This document shows, piece after piece, positions 25,601 through 34,792 of a DNA stretch of 64,000 nt. This DNA is from Bacteroides intestinalis (lineage in GTDB: Bacteria; Bacteroidota; Bacteroidia; Bacteroidales; Bacteroidaceae). The notes beneath the pieces were generated by a model. It was not told the origin of the DNA. It ran no database searches and saw only the letters and a list, made by a program, of their open reading frames with translations. The position numbers and the translations under genes are program-made. The stretch is from assembly GCF_003464595.1 (NCBI RefSeq), contig NZ_QRZF01000009.1, positions 1-64,000 on the forward strand, given 5' to 3'. Position 1 is the stretch's first letter; each line of letters begins with the position of its first letter.

Positions 25601-26634
25601 AGAATTTTCACAATCTCTGCAAGCAGTTCATCAATGGTTTGCACAGTCACCGCTTCGCCGTTTACCGGGTGCAGTACAAAAGTACCGTCCCCTTTCAAAT
25701 TTCCCGTTTCAATATAAACGTCCGACTCCACGTTTCGGTTTGCCAGAATACCATTTCTTTGCAAAGCTTTCCGCACCATAGCATATTTTTGTCCATGCCC
25801 GACAATACGGATCTGGAAAGTATACTCATTGTTCACCCGGAATAATCCTGTCTCCAGATCAAACACAATTCCTTTACGGGCAAAGAAACTACTGAGCGTT
25901 CCATCCAGTGAAAGGTCTTCGGGAGTTCCGATAGTCACTCCGTTCACCTTATCCATCAACCAGATTTTATCCGCAATCTGCAAGGCAAGTTCCAGGTCAT
26001 GTGTAGACAGGAAAATAGTCTTATCCGTCTGCCGACTCAGTTGATGGAGCAATTGCATCATTTCCACTTTACTCGGGAAATCAAGAAAGGCAGTAGGTTC
26101 GTCCAGGAAAATCACCGGAGTTTCCTGAGCCAGTGCCTTGGCAATCATCACTTTTTGTCGTTCACCATCACTCAGTGTATGCACCATGCGATGTGCCAGA
26201 TGAGATATTCCGACCAGGTTGATAGCATGATCCACTACCTCTTTATCTTCTTTGGAGAGTGTTCCCCAGAAACCGGTATATGGACTGCGTCCCAGACCAA
26301 TAAGTTCCACAGAAGTCATATTGCGGATGTCGCACTTCTCAGTCAGGACTACACTGATCACTTTTGAAAGTTGTTTGTCCGTATAAGAGCCAATCTCTTT
26401 TCCCTGTATACGTATTTCACCGGACAACTTCGGTTGAAATGCGGAAAGTGTACGCAACAATGTAGACTTCCCCACCCCGTTGGCACCCAACAGACAAGTC
26501 AACTCCCCGCTATTGATTCCGGCACAAATATCGCTTGCCACGACTTTCACATCTCCTTTACCGGGATAGCCAATGGATAGTTTCTCAATATGTATAGTTT
26601 CCTGTTTCAAGACCTCTTTATTTTCAATTCTCAA
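25597..26634 (-). CDS. btuD: ABC importer ATPase, FecE/BtuD type
   Basis: This 345-residue protein has Walker A (GANGVGKST), signature (LSDGERQK), Walker B (VIFLDEPTAFLD) and the H-loop (STHD), as in iron-siderophore, heme and B12 importers. It carries about 90 extra C-terminal residues after the ATPase core (from about 255), which most BtuD/FecE proteins lack; they may be regulatory. It lies directly after the permease gene and overlaps the MATE gene. The B12 assignment rests on proximity to cobalamin genes; heme or siderophore import is possible. Confidence 0.75.
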   Translation of the reverse strand: MRIENKEVLKQETIHIEKLSIGYPGKGDVKVVASDICAGINSGELTCLLGANGVGKSTLLRTLSAFQPKLSGEIRIQGKEIGSYTDKQLSKVISVVLTEKCDIRNMTSVELIGLGRSPYTGFWGTLSKEDKEVVDHAINLVGISHLAHRMVHTLSDGERQKVMIAKALAQETPVIFLDEPTAFLDFPSKVEMMQLLHQLSRQTDKTIFLSTHDLELALQIADKIWLMDKVNGVTIGTPEDLSLDGTLSSFFARKGIVFDLETGLFRVNNEYTFQIRIVGHGQKYAMVRKALQRNGILANRNVESDVYIETGNLKGDGTFVLHPVNGEAVTVQTIDELLAEIVKIL

Positions 26635-27672
26635 TTATTCTTCCAGTTCCCCTTTACGCTTCCTGAAGAGCACGGATGCCACCACCGGAGCACCTACCAA
26701 AGCAGTCACCGAATTCACCGGTAAAGCTCCTTCAAATCCCGGCATACGGGCTATGAGGTTGCACACCAACGCCAACGAAGCTCCTACCAACAATGTGGCA
26801 GGCATCAGTATCCGATGATCGGATGTATGAAATATAGCCCGGCAAAGATGGGGAACAGCCAGACCGATAAACATAATCGGACCGCAATATGCCGTCACAA
26901 TCGCTACCAGTACACCTGAACAGGAGATCACCAACAGGCGTGCCCGCTTGATGTTCAACCCCAGGTTCCGTGCATACCCATCGCCCAGCAGCAACAGGTT
27001 CATTGTCTTTATCAGCAGAAACGAAAGTGGCAACAAGACCGCCATGATACAGACAAACAGTATCATCTGATCCCCCGACACACGGGCAAAGCTACCCAGT
27101 CCCCAAATGACGTATGCACGAATATCTTCCTCCACACTGAAATATTTCAATACGCCGATAATGGCACTTGCCACATAACCAATCATCACACCGATAATCA
27201 GCAGCGTCACATTTCCCTTTACTTTCTGTGAAACGTATACGATAAGTGCCATTACGGACAGTGCTCCGATAATCGCTGCAATGGACAACGCCACTTCTCC
27301 CATATATCCGAGCTTGCTCAATGCCACACCGCCCATCGCTCCCGATAGCAATACCACACAGGCTACTCCCAGGCTGGCACCCGAACTGATACCCAACACT
27401 GACGGTCCTGCCAGCGGATTCCGAAAAACCGTCTGCATCTGCAAACCACTCACCGATAGCCCCGCTCCCGCCACCAATGCCGTCAATGCCTGCGGCACAC
27501 GGGATTTCCAAATGATATTCTGCCAGATAATGGATTCATCCGTATTCCCCCATAAGATGTTCCAGACGGAACGAAAAGGAATATGGACAGAGCCTAACAG
27601 CAGATTCAGCAAGAAAAACAGGAATATAGATGCCAGTATCACCAACATCAGGAGCAGTGTCGGTCTTTTCAT
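26635..27672 (-). CDS. btuC: ABC importer permease, FecCD/BtuC type
   Basis: This 345-residue protein has about ten membrane spans and the FecCD family pattern (RVPQALTALVAGAGLSVSG, NPLAGPSVLGISSGASLG, AYCGPIMFIGLAVPHLCR). It forms the inner-membrane channel for a corrinoid or iron chelate. The start overlaps the binding-protein stop by 4 bases, so stoichiometric expression is likely. Confidence 0.78.
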   Translation of the reverse strand: MKRPTLLLMLVILASIFLFFLLNLLLGSVHIPFRSVWNILWGNTDESIIWQNIIWKSRVPQALTALVAGAGLSVSGLQMQTVFRNPLAGPSVLGISSGASLGVACVVLLSGAMGGVALSKLGYMGEVALSIAAIIGALSVMALIVYVSQKVKGNVTLLIIGVMIGYVASAIIGVLKYFSVEEDIRAYVIWGLGSFARVSGDQMILFVCIMAVLLPLSFLLIKTMNLLLLGDGYARNLGLNIKRARLLVISCSGVLVAIVTAYCGPIMFIGLAVPHLCRAIFHTSDHRILMPATLLVGASLALVCNLIARMPGFEGALPVNSVTALVGAPVVASVLFRKRKGELEE

Positions 27673-28823
27673 TGCAAACGTGCGTAGTATTTCGGTTGGT
27701 AATCAGGTAATAAATCGGGATGGAACGCATGGATCAGATCTTCCAGTACTATTTCCGGTTCCATCGGCATACTTTCGTAGAAAGGTTGCTCGCGCATATT
27801 GCAATAAATAACGCCTTTGTCACGGAATGCACGGAAGTCGGCATAACGGGGATCAAGGGACTTCAAAGCGTCATAAGAGAATGTACCGTCGTAACTATTC
27901 ACAATACGCCAGTAATCGGCACTCTCCGCCTGACTGTATACTGTTTCAAAATCCAGTGTAACACCACCGGAACGGGGATCGTCTTTCAAGAAGTAATCGG
28001 CTCCTGCATCACGGAACAGTTCGGCCAGGAAGCTTTTACCACCTACTGCATACCAGTTTCCTCCACGTATCTCACCGCTGAATACTACCGGACGCTTCTT
28101 CACATCAGCAGCCAGTTGTTTCAGATCTTTATAATGCTTCTCTATAGCAGCAAATTTTTCATTTGCCTCCTCTTCCTGTCCAATAAACAAGCCGATGAAT
28201 TTAATCCATTCCGCCTGTCCCAGCGGAGTCATTTCCTTATATCCCAGGTGCGGAACCAAAGGTATTCCGATTTCACGCATCGTATCATATCCGCCACGCT
28301 TAAAAGGGGAGATAAAGATGACATCCGGATTCACACTCATGATCACTTCATTATCAAAGTTACCTTCAATTCCTATTTTGGCAGTCTTACCCGACTTCAG
28401 GCGCTCATTCATTTCTTTGTTGAACAAATGGCGTGTACTGGTTATACCCACCACCTTATCGCAGGCTTCCAGTTTGATGAAATTGGATAATTGTAAAGAA
28501 GTCATGCAAATGGCACTGCGTACCGGTGTTTCAATCACGGTATAATCAGAAGGAATCCCTTCGGGTTTTGTTCCCCGGGGCACCAATGCATAATGGAAAG
28601 TATTACTACTTTCATTTTGAGGATCGCGCAAGTCCACCAAGCGGACATGATTGGGAAGATATTTCACCTCAAACCCTTGGGCATAGACCGGATAAATAGA
28701 GTCTGTGGCTGATGCAGAAGCTGTGGTAGCCTGTAGATCAGTAGAATTTTGTTTGTTTTTCGGGCCACAAGCTACACATAAAATACTTAAAAGGGAGACA
28801 GTTATTGCAGTAGTTCGTTTCAT
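27669..28823 (-). CDS. btuF: ABC importer substrate-binding lipoprotein, BtuF/FecB type
   Basis: This 384-residue protein has a lipobox ending LCVAC with Cys19, then the type III binding-protein fold (peripla_BP_2: LVDLRDPQN, DVIFISPFKRGGYDTMREIG, FSGEIRGGNWYAVGGKSFLAELFRDAG). It would collect ligand delivered by an outer-membrane receptor and pass it to the permease. Cobalamin is a reasonable guess from the locus. Unlike the operon at 468, the 116 bases upstream cannot hold a cobalamin riboswitch. It contains an imperfect inverted repeat (about 28848-28864 and 28904-28919), so regulation differs. Confidence 0.75.
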   Translation of the reverse strand: MKRTTAITVSLLSILCVACGPKNKQNSTDLQATTASASATDSIYPVYAQGFEVKYLPNHVRLVDLRDPQNESSNTFHYALVPRGTKPEGIPSDYTVIETPVRSAICMTSLQLSNFIKLEACDKVVGITSTRHLFNKEMNERLKSGKTAKIGIEGNFDNEVIMSVNPDVIFISPFKRGGYDTMREIGIPLVPHLGYKEMTPLGQAEWIKFIGLFIGQEEEANEKFAAIEKHYKDLKQLAADVKKRPVVFSGEIRGGNWYAVGGKSFLAELFRDAGADYFLKDDPRSGGVTLDFETVYSQAESADYWRIVNSYDGTFSYDALKSLDPRYADFRAFRDKGVIYCNMREQPFYESMPMEPEIVLEDLIHAFHPDLLPDYQPKYYARLQ

Positions 28824-28939
28824 GACAATAAAAAGGTATAGAATTCGAGCACAATATTCGTCATTTTTGGGGAGATACGCAAATACCCGTCCTGTAATTT
28901 AACCGAATTTGTGCCCGAACACCTCTTATATAAGAATGT

Positions 28940-30295
28940 CTAAAAATTCATCAGATCATTCAATGCTTCGCTCATGCTGGGATGTGTAAATATATAATCA
29001 CGCAAGAAAGTATATTCCTGTCCTGTTTTCATTACAATAGATACGATATTAATGATCTCACTTGTTTCCGGTCCGAACAGGGAACAGCCCAGAATCTTAT
29101 TTGTATCGGCATCCACTACTACCTTAAACAACCCGTCAGTCTCACCTAAAGTACGTGCCCGCGGAATGGCTGCTACGGGAAGTGTATTCACCTTTATGTT
29201 CAGTCCTTTCTTACGGGCTTCCGTCTCACTCAACCCCACACGTGCCAAAGGAGGGTCCATAAATACCGAATAACTCACAGGCTCACGGTCATCTGTACGC
29301 CGTTCTCCTGCACCAAATAAATCCTCACGGATAATGCGGTAATCGTCCAATGAAATATAGGTGAATTGTAATCCGCCTTTTACGTCGCCAATGGCACGGA
29401 TGGCCGGATTAGTAGTACGCAGCCACTCATCTACGATAATGGCCCCCCGTTCATTCACTTTCACGCCGGCAACTTCCAGATTCAACCCCGAAGTATTCGG
29501 ACGACGCCCTGTTGCCAATAAGATAGCATCTCCTTCCAGATGATGGATTTCATGAGTTACAGCATCCTCATAAATCACTGTTGCACCGTCCACGGATTGT
29601 ACCTTTGCGTTGAGATGGAATACAATGCCTTTCTTTTCCAACACGGTCTGTACGCTGGCGGCAATATCCCTGTCTTCGCGCCCAATCAGTTCCGGATACC
29701 CTTCGAGTACCGTCACCTTCGAACCGAAAGAGGCATACATGGAAGCAAATTCCAGGCCGATATAACCTCCACCCACAATCACGAGTCGTTCGGGAAGTTC
29801 TTCCAGTTCCATGATGGAAGTGCTGGTGTATACGCAGGGATTCTCTTTTATTCCATCAATAGGTGGTACGATGGTTTCCGCACCGGTATTTATAAAAATC
29901 TGAGAAGACTGCAATTCAATTACTTCCGTCTCCGTCCGCACTTCTACCACATCAGGACCGACAAACGATCCGACACCTGTATACACCGTCACATTAGGAT
30001 TATCAGCCAGATTATGATAATTCTTATTCCGCAGGAAGGAAGTCACCTCTTCTTTACGACCAATGGCCTGACGATAATAGTCCTTCTTCTCTTCCCACGT
30101 AGCCTTTACCGGAGTTTCCTTAGCCAGATGTACCAACGTCTTTGTAGGAATACAGCCGATATTGATACACGTGCCTCCATACATACGATCTGAACGTTCT
30201 ACTATGGCAACCGTCTTCTGACGTTTTGCAAATTCGGCAGCCAGGGTCTTCCCACCCTTGCCGAAACCAATGATAATGGCATCATACTTTTTCAT
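28940..30295 (-). CDS. rclA: RclA-like flavin disulfide oxidoreductase
   Basis: This 451-residue pyridine nucleotide-disulfide oxidoreductase has an FAD-binding start (IIIGFGKGGKTLA), the redox pair in GGTCINIGCIPTK (CxxxxC), an NAD(P)H-binding GGGYIGLEFAS, a second FAD motif (AIGDVKGG) and a dimerisation domain. Length and pairing with a DUF417 gene 4 bases away point to RclA, the E. coli Cu(II)/reactive-chlorine response enzyme. Mercuric reductase or lipoamide dehydrogenase are less likely because their partner genes are absent. The last conserved His (FTHPSMSEAL) is present. Confidence 0.8.
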   Translation of the reverse strand: MKKYDAIIIGFGKGGKTLAAEFAKRQKTVAIVERSDRMYGGTCINIGCIPTKTLVHLAKETPVKATWEEKKDYYRQAIGRKEEVTSFLRNKNYHNLADNPNVTVYTGVGSFVGPDVVEVRTETEVIELQSSQIFINTGAETIVPPIDGIKENPCVYTSTSIMELEELPERLVIVGGGYIGLEFASMYASFGSKVTVLEGYPELIGREDRDIAASVQTVLEKKGIVFHLNAKVQSVDGATVIYEDAVTHEIHHLEGDAILLATGRRPNTSGLNLEVAGVKVNERGAIIVDEWLRTTNPAIRAIGDVKGGLQFTYISLDDYRIIREDLFGAGERRTDDREPVSYSVFMDPPLARVGLSETEARKKGLNIKVNTLPVAAIPRARTLGETDGLFKVVVDADTNKILGCSLFGPETSEIINIVSIVMKTGQEYTFLRDYIFTHPSMSEALNDLMNF

Positions 30296-30299
30296 ATCT

Positions 30300-30890
30300 C
30301 TATTTTTTTAATTGTTCCAGTACGCTCTTCGCACTGTCTGCTAATATAACAATTGCGCCGGCCAAAATGGCTGTATCTTTTATAACTAATCTTCCTGCAC
30401 CGGTCAATAAAGGGAAACCGAACTCTCCACTGCCCAGGTTGGGCACCCATACTTCGGGTGTGGTGACAAGGAAAGAAAGCGTTCCGAGAGTCATGATAAT
30501 AGCAAGTCCCGCACCTACCAGTCCTACTTTCGGCCAAAATATGCCGAGGAATGTAAGGATACCGATGCTCATAATAAGAATACCCAATCCGTGAGAAAAA
30601 CCATACGTATTATTCTCCTTGTGCCACTCATGCTTCGCGGCATCAAATTCTCCTTCTTTCAGCTTATACTCTTTATAGTCGGGAGCATCGTGTGTATAGA
30701 AGAAGCTCATAAAAGGGCTGTTTGCCACAAAAGGTACGATGCCTTCCGCTTCATAATTCCAGAACTTCAACCCACCGATCCAAACGAAAATAACCAGAAT
30801 TGCCACACGGATAAGATTGATACCTAACTTTTGAGTAGATGCAGCCAGTGTCAGGGCTGCTACGAACATAGATTTTAATTTTGTTTCCAT
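30300..30890 (-). CDS. rclC: DUF417 membrane protein (RclC/YkgB-like)
   Basis: This 196-residue protein has about four spans and matches the DUF417/YkgB family, whose E. coli member RclC has nearly the same length (197). It lies directly upstream of the RclA-like gene, 4 bases apart, as part of one transcript. RclC is needed for resistance to hypochlorous acid in E. coli, but its reaction is unknown. A soluble loop (about 58-85) contains HDAPDYKEYKLKEGE. Confidence 0.8.
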   Translation of the reverse strand: METKLKSMFVAALTLAASTQKLGINLIRVAILVIFVWIGGLKFWNYEAEGIVPFVANSPFMSFFYTHDAPDYKEYKLKEGEFDAAKHEWHKENNTYGFSHGLGILIMSIGILTFLGIFWPKVGLVGAGLAIIMTLGTLSFLVTTPEVWVPNLGSGEFGFPLLTGAGRLVIKDTAILAGAIVILADSAKSVLEQLKK

Positions 30891-30976
30891 ACGATTATTG
30901 CATTAATGAATTGTTTTGTTTTTCTGATGCAAAAATCGGGGTTTATGTCGGAGCTTGAAATGGCAATTCTGCCGTA

Positions 30977-31828
30977 TCAGTTGGCAATATTTCCCGTTGT
31001 GTTCAATTTACGGAAATCGGATACACTTTCACCGGTCATTTTCTTGAAAAAACGGCTGAAAGTGGACAAATCCTCGAAACCCAGCAGTTCGCTGATTTCC
31101 TTGGCGCTTTTAGGGGTATAGAGCAGTAATCTCTTGGCCTCCGACTCTATCCGTTCATGGATAATGCGTAGCGGGGAAGGTACTCCGCAGGAGGCAAACA
31201 AATTGGAGAGTGTCTTTGGGGAACGGAATAACAGGTCGGCATAATCCTGTACCTGCTTCTTTTCGCGGAAGTGCTGGTCAACCAGAATATAAAAACGGCG
31301 GACGATATCAAAGGCTTTTTCCTGTTCCGGCGTGACGCCACACTTTTCACGGGCAATGCGGGTGCAGGTGATGATAAAACGTTTGAGAATGATACGTAAC
31401 ATTTCCTCTTGCAGATTATCGCGAACAGCGGACTCCTGCCGGAAGATACGAATAATGTCATTCAGGTTGGCGGATTGTTCCGGCGAAAGTTTCAGTTTCA
31501 TCACCCGGGAAGAACCATGAAAAAGGAAACCGTTACAGGATACTTCGTCATCATGACCGAATATACAGTAGAAATTGCTGTTGAACAGGAAAGTGAGGTA
31601 CTCTCCCTCCACCAATTTAATTTCAATATGCTGCAAAGGAGTAAGACTTATGATTTCGTCCTGTTCCAACTGTATGGGAATATGGTCTATCTCCAGAGTC
31701 AAATTTCCACTCCGCACCCAAATGAACTTATATAAAGTAGTATCCTGTTGCAGTGCTTTATTTTCGTGGAAACAAAAGGTCATTGCCAAGTTCCCGTTCA
31801 GGCGGGTATTTAATTGATAATCTATCAT
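30977..31828 (-). CDS. AraC-family transcriptional regulator
   Basis: This 283-residue protein has an N-terminal cupin-like sensing part (about 1-150) and a C-terminal pair of helix-turn-helix motifs (about 185-275, with AKEISELLGFEDLSTFSRFF). It sits 86 bases upstream of the rclC-rclA pair on the same strand. Its position parallels RclR, the AraC activator of the E. coli rcl genes, but the sensor domain need not be homologous; I see no evident RclR cysteine pair. Only 7 bases separate it from the truncated ATPase gene upstream, so it may share that promoter. Confidence 0.85.
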   Translation of the reverse strand: MIDYQLNTRLNGNLAMTFCFHENKALQQDTTLYKFIWVRSGNLTLEIDHIPIQLEQDEIISLTPLQHIEIKLVEGEYLTFLFNSNFYCIFGHDDEVSCNGFLFHGSSRVMKLKLSPEQSANLNDIIRIFRQESAVRDNLQEEMLRIILKRFIITCTRIAREKCGVTPEQEKAFDIVRRFYILVDQHFREKKQVQDYADLLFRSPKTLSNLFASCGVPSPLRIIHERIESEAKRLLLYTPKSAKEISELLGFEDLSTFSRFFKKMTGESVSDFRKLNTTGNIAN

Positions 31829-31835
31829 GATATGA

Positions 31836-32990
31836 TTAGATAAAGTACGAAGAGATAGGCGACAGGCTGCGCATCAGGCCGATACGAACTTCCTGATTGG
31901 GTATATCGAGCAAGTAAAGGTCAGTCTCCTTATCGTGATTTTTGATAGTGAGATAGCCATTTTGATAAAGCAACGGAGTGGGATTATCCATTCGCCCCGT
32001 AGGAGCATCAAAATCGGAAAGAATCACCTCTTCACCCCCTATTGTGGAAGGAAGAACATTAAATTTCTTCAGCATTTCAATCAAGTAGGTAGGTGTTCCA
32101 CTACCGAACCAGTAAGAGTCCATTTTACCATCGGCAAAGGCATTCAACAAGCTGAAGGGATTATAAATATCGGGCGACGGCCAGGTGAAATGATAACCGT
32201 CATAATTGCGCTTCAACTGTGCAAGAGCTTGCTCGCGGGGCAGTTCCATGCGTGTGGCCAGCCAATCGATGTCACTATCCATCTGTGTCAACATCTCTTC
32301 TTCCGTAATGCCGCAAATAGCGGAATACGAACTATCCATGCTGACATTTTTGATATTGTTCAGCTCACTGAAAATGGTCAACTGGGAGAACTTTGTGATA
32401 CTGGTCAGGAAGACATAGCGCAAATAGGGATCACAGGCTTTCAGCGGGCTGTAGAAGTTACGCATCACATTCCGCAGAACAGGCAGATTCCTCTCTTCGT
32501 GAACCACATCGAGAAGGGGAGCGTCGTATTCGTCGATAAGGACGACAACCTGCCGACCGGTCTGCTCAAAAGCACGTTGTATCAAGCCGAACAGACGCTG
32601 GTTGGGTTTTATTTCATCCGCTTTCCCCACTCCATATATTTCTTCATAAATCGAGAGCTTCTGACTCAACTCCAATTCTAAATCTTCTCTATTCAGATGT
32701 TTGGCCGTACTCATGTCAAAATGCAGCACCGGATATTGCGTCCATTCCGCCTCCAGCCTCTCAATAGCCAATCCTTCGAACAAATCTTTCTGCCCATCAA
32801 AATAGCTATGAAGCGTAGACACCAGCAATGATTTGCCAAAACGGCGCGGACGGCTCAGGAATAGGTATTTAGAATCGGAATGCGTCATGCGATACATATA
32901 TTCCGTCTTGTCAATATACAGGTAATTCTTTCTGCGGATTTCCGAGAAAGTCTGTATTCCTATGGGGTAAAGTCGTTGTTGCGGCATCAT
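31836..32990 (-). pseudogene. truncated AAA-ATPase-like/DUF1703 protein
   Basis: The 384-residue product matches the AAA-ATPase-like family common in Bacteroides. It starts MPQQRLYPIGIQTFSEIR and has Walker A (SRPRRFGKSLL) and Walker B (VVVLIDEYDAPLLD). Family members normally run to about 510-540 residues with a C-terminal DUF1703 PD-(D/E)XK nuclease-like domain. This one stops soon after the NQEVRIGLMRSL junction, with an odd tail SPISSYFI, and the AraC gene begins 7 bases later. The missing part is not visible in the remaining space, so a deletion has probably fused the two genes. The ATPase core may still be made. Confidence 0.7.
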
Positions 32991-33024
32991 GTCTATCCTC
33001 CTTTTTTGTACATCGGTTCACTGG

Positions 33025-33032
33025 CAAAGGTA
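33025..33032 (-). promoter_or_regulatory. promoter -7 element for the ATPase-AraC unit
   Basis: The plus strand reads CAAAGGTA, which is TACCTTTG on the minus strand (TAnnTTTG), 35 bases before the ATPase start. Confidence 0.55.
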
Positions 33033-33310
33033 CAACATCAATAAATATTTTCCTAATAAAATCCGCATAATTAGAAGTTCACGGACATAGTAAGCCATCG
33101 CCAATTACCGGTATCCCTGTTTTCCATTTTCCAGTTGAACACATAGCCTTTTAATTTCAAGCTTGTCACATTTTTTATTTTTATTAAATTTAGAAACACG
33201 ACATAAATACAGAAATTAGTAGCTACTTGCAAAAGAAGGGAACTTTATTTTAAGTTCATCATCAATAATAAATCGAAACAAAAACAAGCACCCTATTAAT
33301 AACCGTAAAC

Positions 33311-33376
33311 AACGTTTTTAAAGAATAACAGGAACGTTTTTAAAGAATGTACCCAACGTTTATTAAAAACGTAAAA
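33311..33376. repeat. three 22-bp direct repeats
   Basis: aacgttttta(aagaat) begins at 33311 and 33333, and a diverged copy (aacgtttatt) begins at 33355, an exact 22-base period. This resembles protein-binding iterons. No replication or recombinase gene is nearby. Confidence 0.7.
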
Positions 33377-33415
33377 GCCATACTAATGAGCTAAAGAACG
33401 ATAAATATCAACAAA

Positions 33416-33455
33416 AAAGGCGATAATCCTTATCAAGGAAGTATCGCCTTTATCG
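33416..33455. terminator. hairpin, possible bidirectional terminator
   Basis: aaaggcgata (33416-33425) pairs with tatcgccttt (33442-33451), with an inner stem tcctt/aagga. A short T-run follows at about 33455. No gene immediately upstream on the plus strand needs it, so it may close a small untranslated transcript. Confidence 0.5.
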
Positions 33456-33920
33456 TTTTTCGCATGTTATTATTCCGGAAATGGATTTCCCTAATCCCCA
33501 ATGATTAAATTATATTACTAAAACAAGAGAACCAGCAGCAATAATACATATCCGCCAAAGTCCGGGAAAGAAAAATTAGATTTTGTCATTTGCCAAGTTT
33601 TTTAGGTTTACTATTAAAGTTATGTTCTCTCCAAAGCCCTACAAATATACTACATCAGGAAGGCGAAATCAAGTCTTTCAACCGTTTTTTCCAACAGTTT
33701 TCAGACTTTACATGCTAACCTTTTCTGGTACAGGTCATTTGCTTCATTGATCGGCAGACAAGTATATTGATAGCATCAGGTTGGCAAGCAGGCTATTATT
33801 GCATTCGGTTCATTAAAAAGTACCGTTGCACCAGAGCGTTTGACTTTAGTAAGCAAGAAAAGGTAGATAAACAAGAAATCGGGTTTTATTTTGTTTTATA
33901 TTCAGAAAATCCCCAATTTT

Positions 33921-33987
33921 GCACTCCCCATAAAAATTATTATGGGGGGGGTGCTTATCACTAAACACTAACCATTAATCACTAACA
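33921..33987 (+). promoter_or_regulatory. leader of cbiL with G8 tract and dispersed repeat
   Basis: gcactccccata (33921-33932) can pair with the G-rich segment ending tgc at 33954, which includes eight Gs (33944-33951). The stretch 33954-33987 repeats the tcactaaacact phrase found at 10737-10775. A homopolymer of this length is prone to slippage, and it lies 39 bases before the start codon of cbiL. Confidence 0.5.
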
Positions 33988-33989
33988 AA

Positions 33990-34700
33990 ATGTCCAACCC
34001 CGTCATATTCGTATCCCTCGGTCCCGGCGAACCGGAACTTATCACCCTAAAAGGCTTGAAAGCCCTGCAAAATGCCGATTGTATCTTTTGTCCTGAAACT
34101 CGCACCACAAGCGGACAGATATTCTCGCGCGCTGCCGATATACTGCACGCGCTGGATATTCCAGATACCGCCCTCTCCCGCTTTGCATTGCCTATGAGCA
34201 AGAAACGGGAACAGGCTTTCGCAGCTTACGATAAAGTGTATAGCGAAGCTTCCTTTCTTCATAAAGAAAATAAAAAAGTCTGTATCGTTGCCGAAGGAGA
34301 CGCAGGTTTCTATTCTTCGGTACACTATATCTTTGAGAAACTACAAGCCGACAATATTCCTGTGCAACACATTGCCGGTATCCCCGCCTTCATTGCAGCA
34401 GGTGCTTGTGCAGGACTTCACATTGCCAGCCAGGAGGAACGTCTGACCGTCATTCCCGGTATCATTACCGCCGAAGAAATAGAGAAATATATGGAGGAAA
34501 AGACTACCATTGTCATCATGAAACTTTCTCAATGTACCGAAGAAGTTCACCGTTGCATCCATCTCCATCCCGAATATAACTATCATTATTTCGAGAATAT
34601 AGGCACGGAAAAAGAGAAATACCTGCATGATACAGAGCTGATTTCGGCACTTTCTTTCCCTTATTTTTCACTATTAATCATACGCCACAGCACCTTCTGA
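33990..34700 (+). CDS. cbiL: CbiL (CobI) precorrin-2 C20-methyltransferase
   Basis: This 236-residue tetrapyrrole methylase has the family start VIFVSLGPGEPELITLKG, the SAM-site VAEGDAGFYSSV, the GIPAFIAAGA loop and the IVIMKLSQ motif. CbiL performs the first methylation of the corrin route after cobalt insertion, so it completes the set of ring enzymes at 15.5-22.5 kb. It lies 11 kb away as a single gene after a long non-coding stretch. Separate control of the entry step would let the cell divert sirohydrochlorin between siroheme/heme and B12; that is inference. Confidence 0.9.
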   Translation: MSNPVIFVSLGPGEPELITLKGLKALQNADCIFCPETRTTSGQIFSRAADILHALDIPDTALSRFALPMSKKREQAFAAYDKVYSEASFLHKENKKVCIVAEGDAGFYSSVHYIFEKLQADNIPVQHIAGIPAFIAAGACAGLHIASQEERLTVIPGIITAEEIEKYMEEKTTIVIMKLSQCTEEVHRCIHLHPEYNYHYFENIGTEKEKYLHDTELISALSFPYFSLLIIRHSTF

Positions 34701-34754
34701 GGCGCATTTAATACTATTTCGCACATCATTGGATTAATTTTCACAAAAATGCCT

Positions 34755-34762
34755 TACCTTTG
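34755..34762 (+). promoter_or_regulatory. promoter -7 element for the DUF1573 gene
   Basis: TACCTTTG fits TAnnTTTG, 31 bases before the ATG at 34793. Confidence 0.6.
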
Positions 34763-34792
34763 CCCACTGTGTAATACAAAAGATTTATAGAC

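Larger units (their letters stand above)
33000..33989. other. gene-free intergenic region
   Basis: This AT-rich stretch of nearly 1 kb separates the ATPase unit from cbiL. It holds a minus-strand promoter (33025), three 22-bp direct repeats (33311-33376), a hairpin (33416-33451), a G8 tract (33944-33951) and a copy of the actaaacact phrase (33954-33987). A 65-codon reading frame at 33767 shows no recognisable family or plausible start signal and I do not call it. No riboswitch or tRNA is seen. Confidence 0.6.

Noticed and set aside
33311..33376. CRISPR array
   Set aside because: Only three short 22-bp units with no spacers and no cas genes.
33767..33964. 65-codon reading frame in the gap before cbiL
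   Set aside because: No recognisable family, no promoter or start signal, and it ends in the G-rich hairpin region; likely chance.
33000..33989. possible second cobalamin riboswitch before cbiL
   Set aside because: I looked for the B12 box and the ggtgaa...tcc core and found neither.
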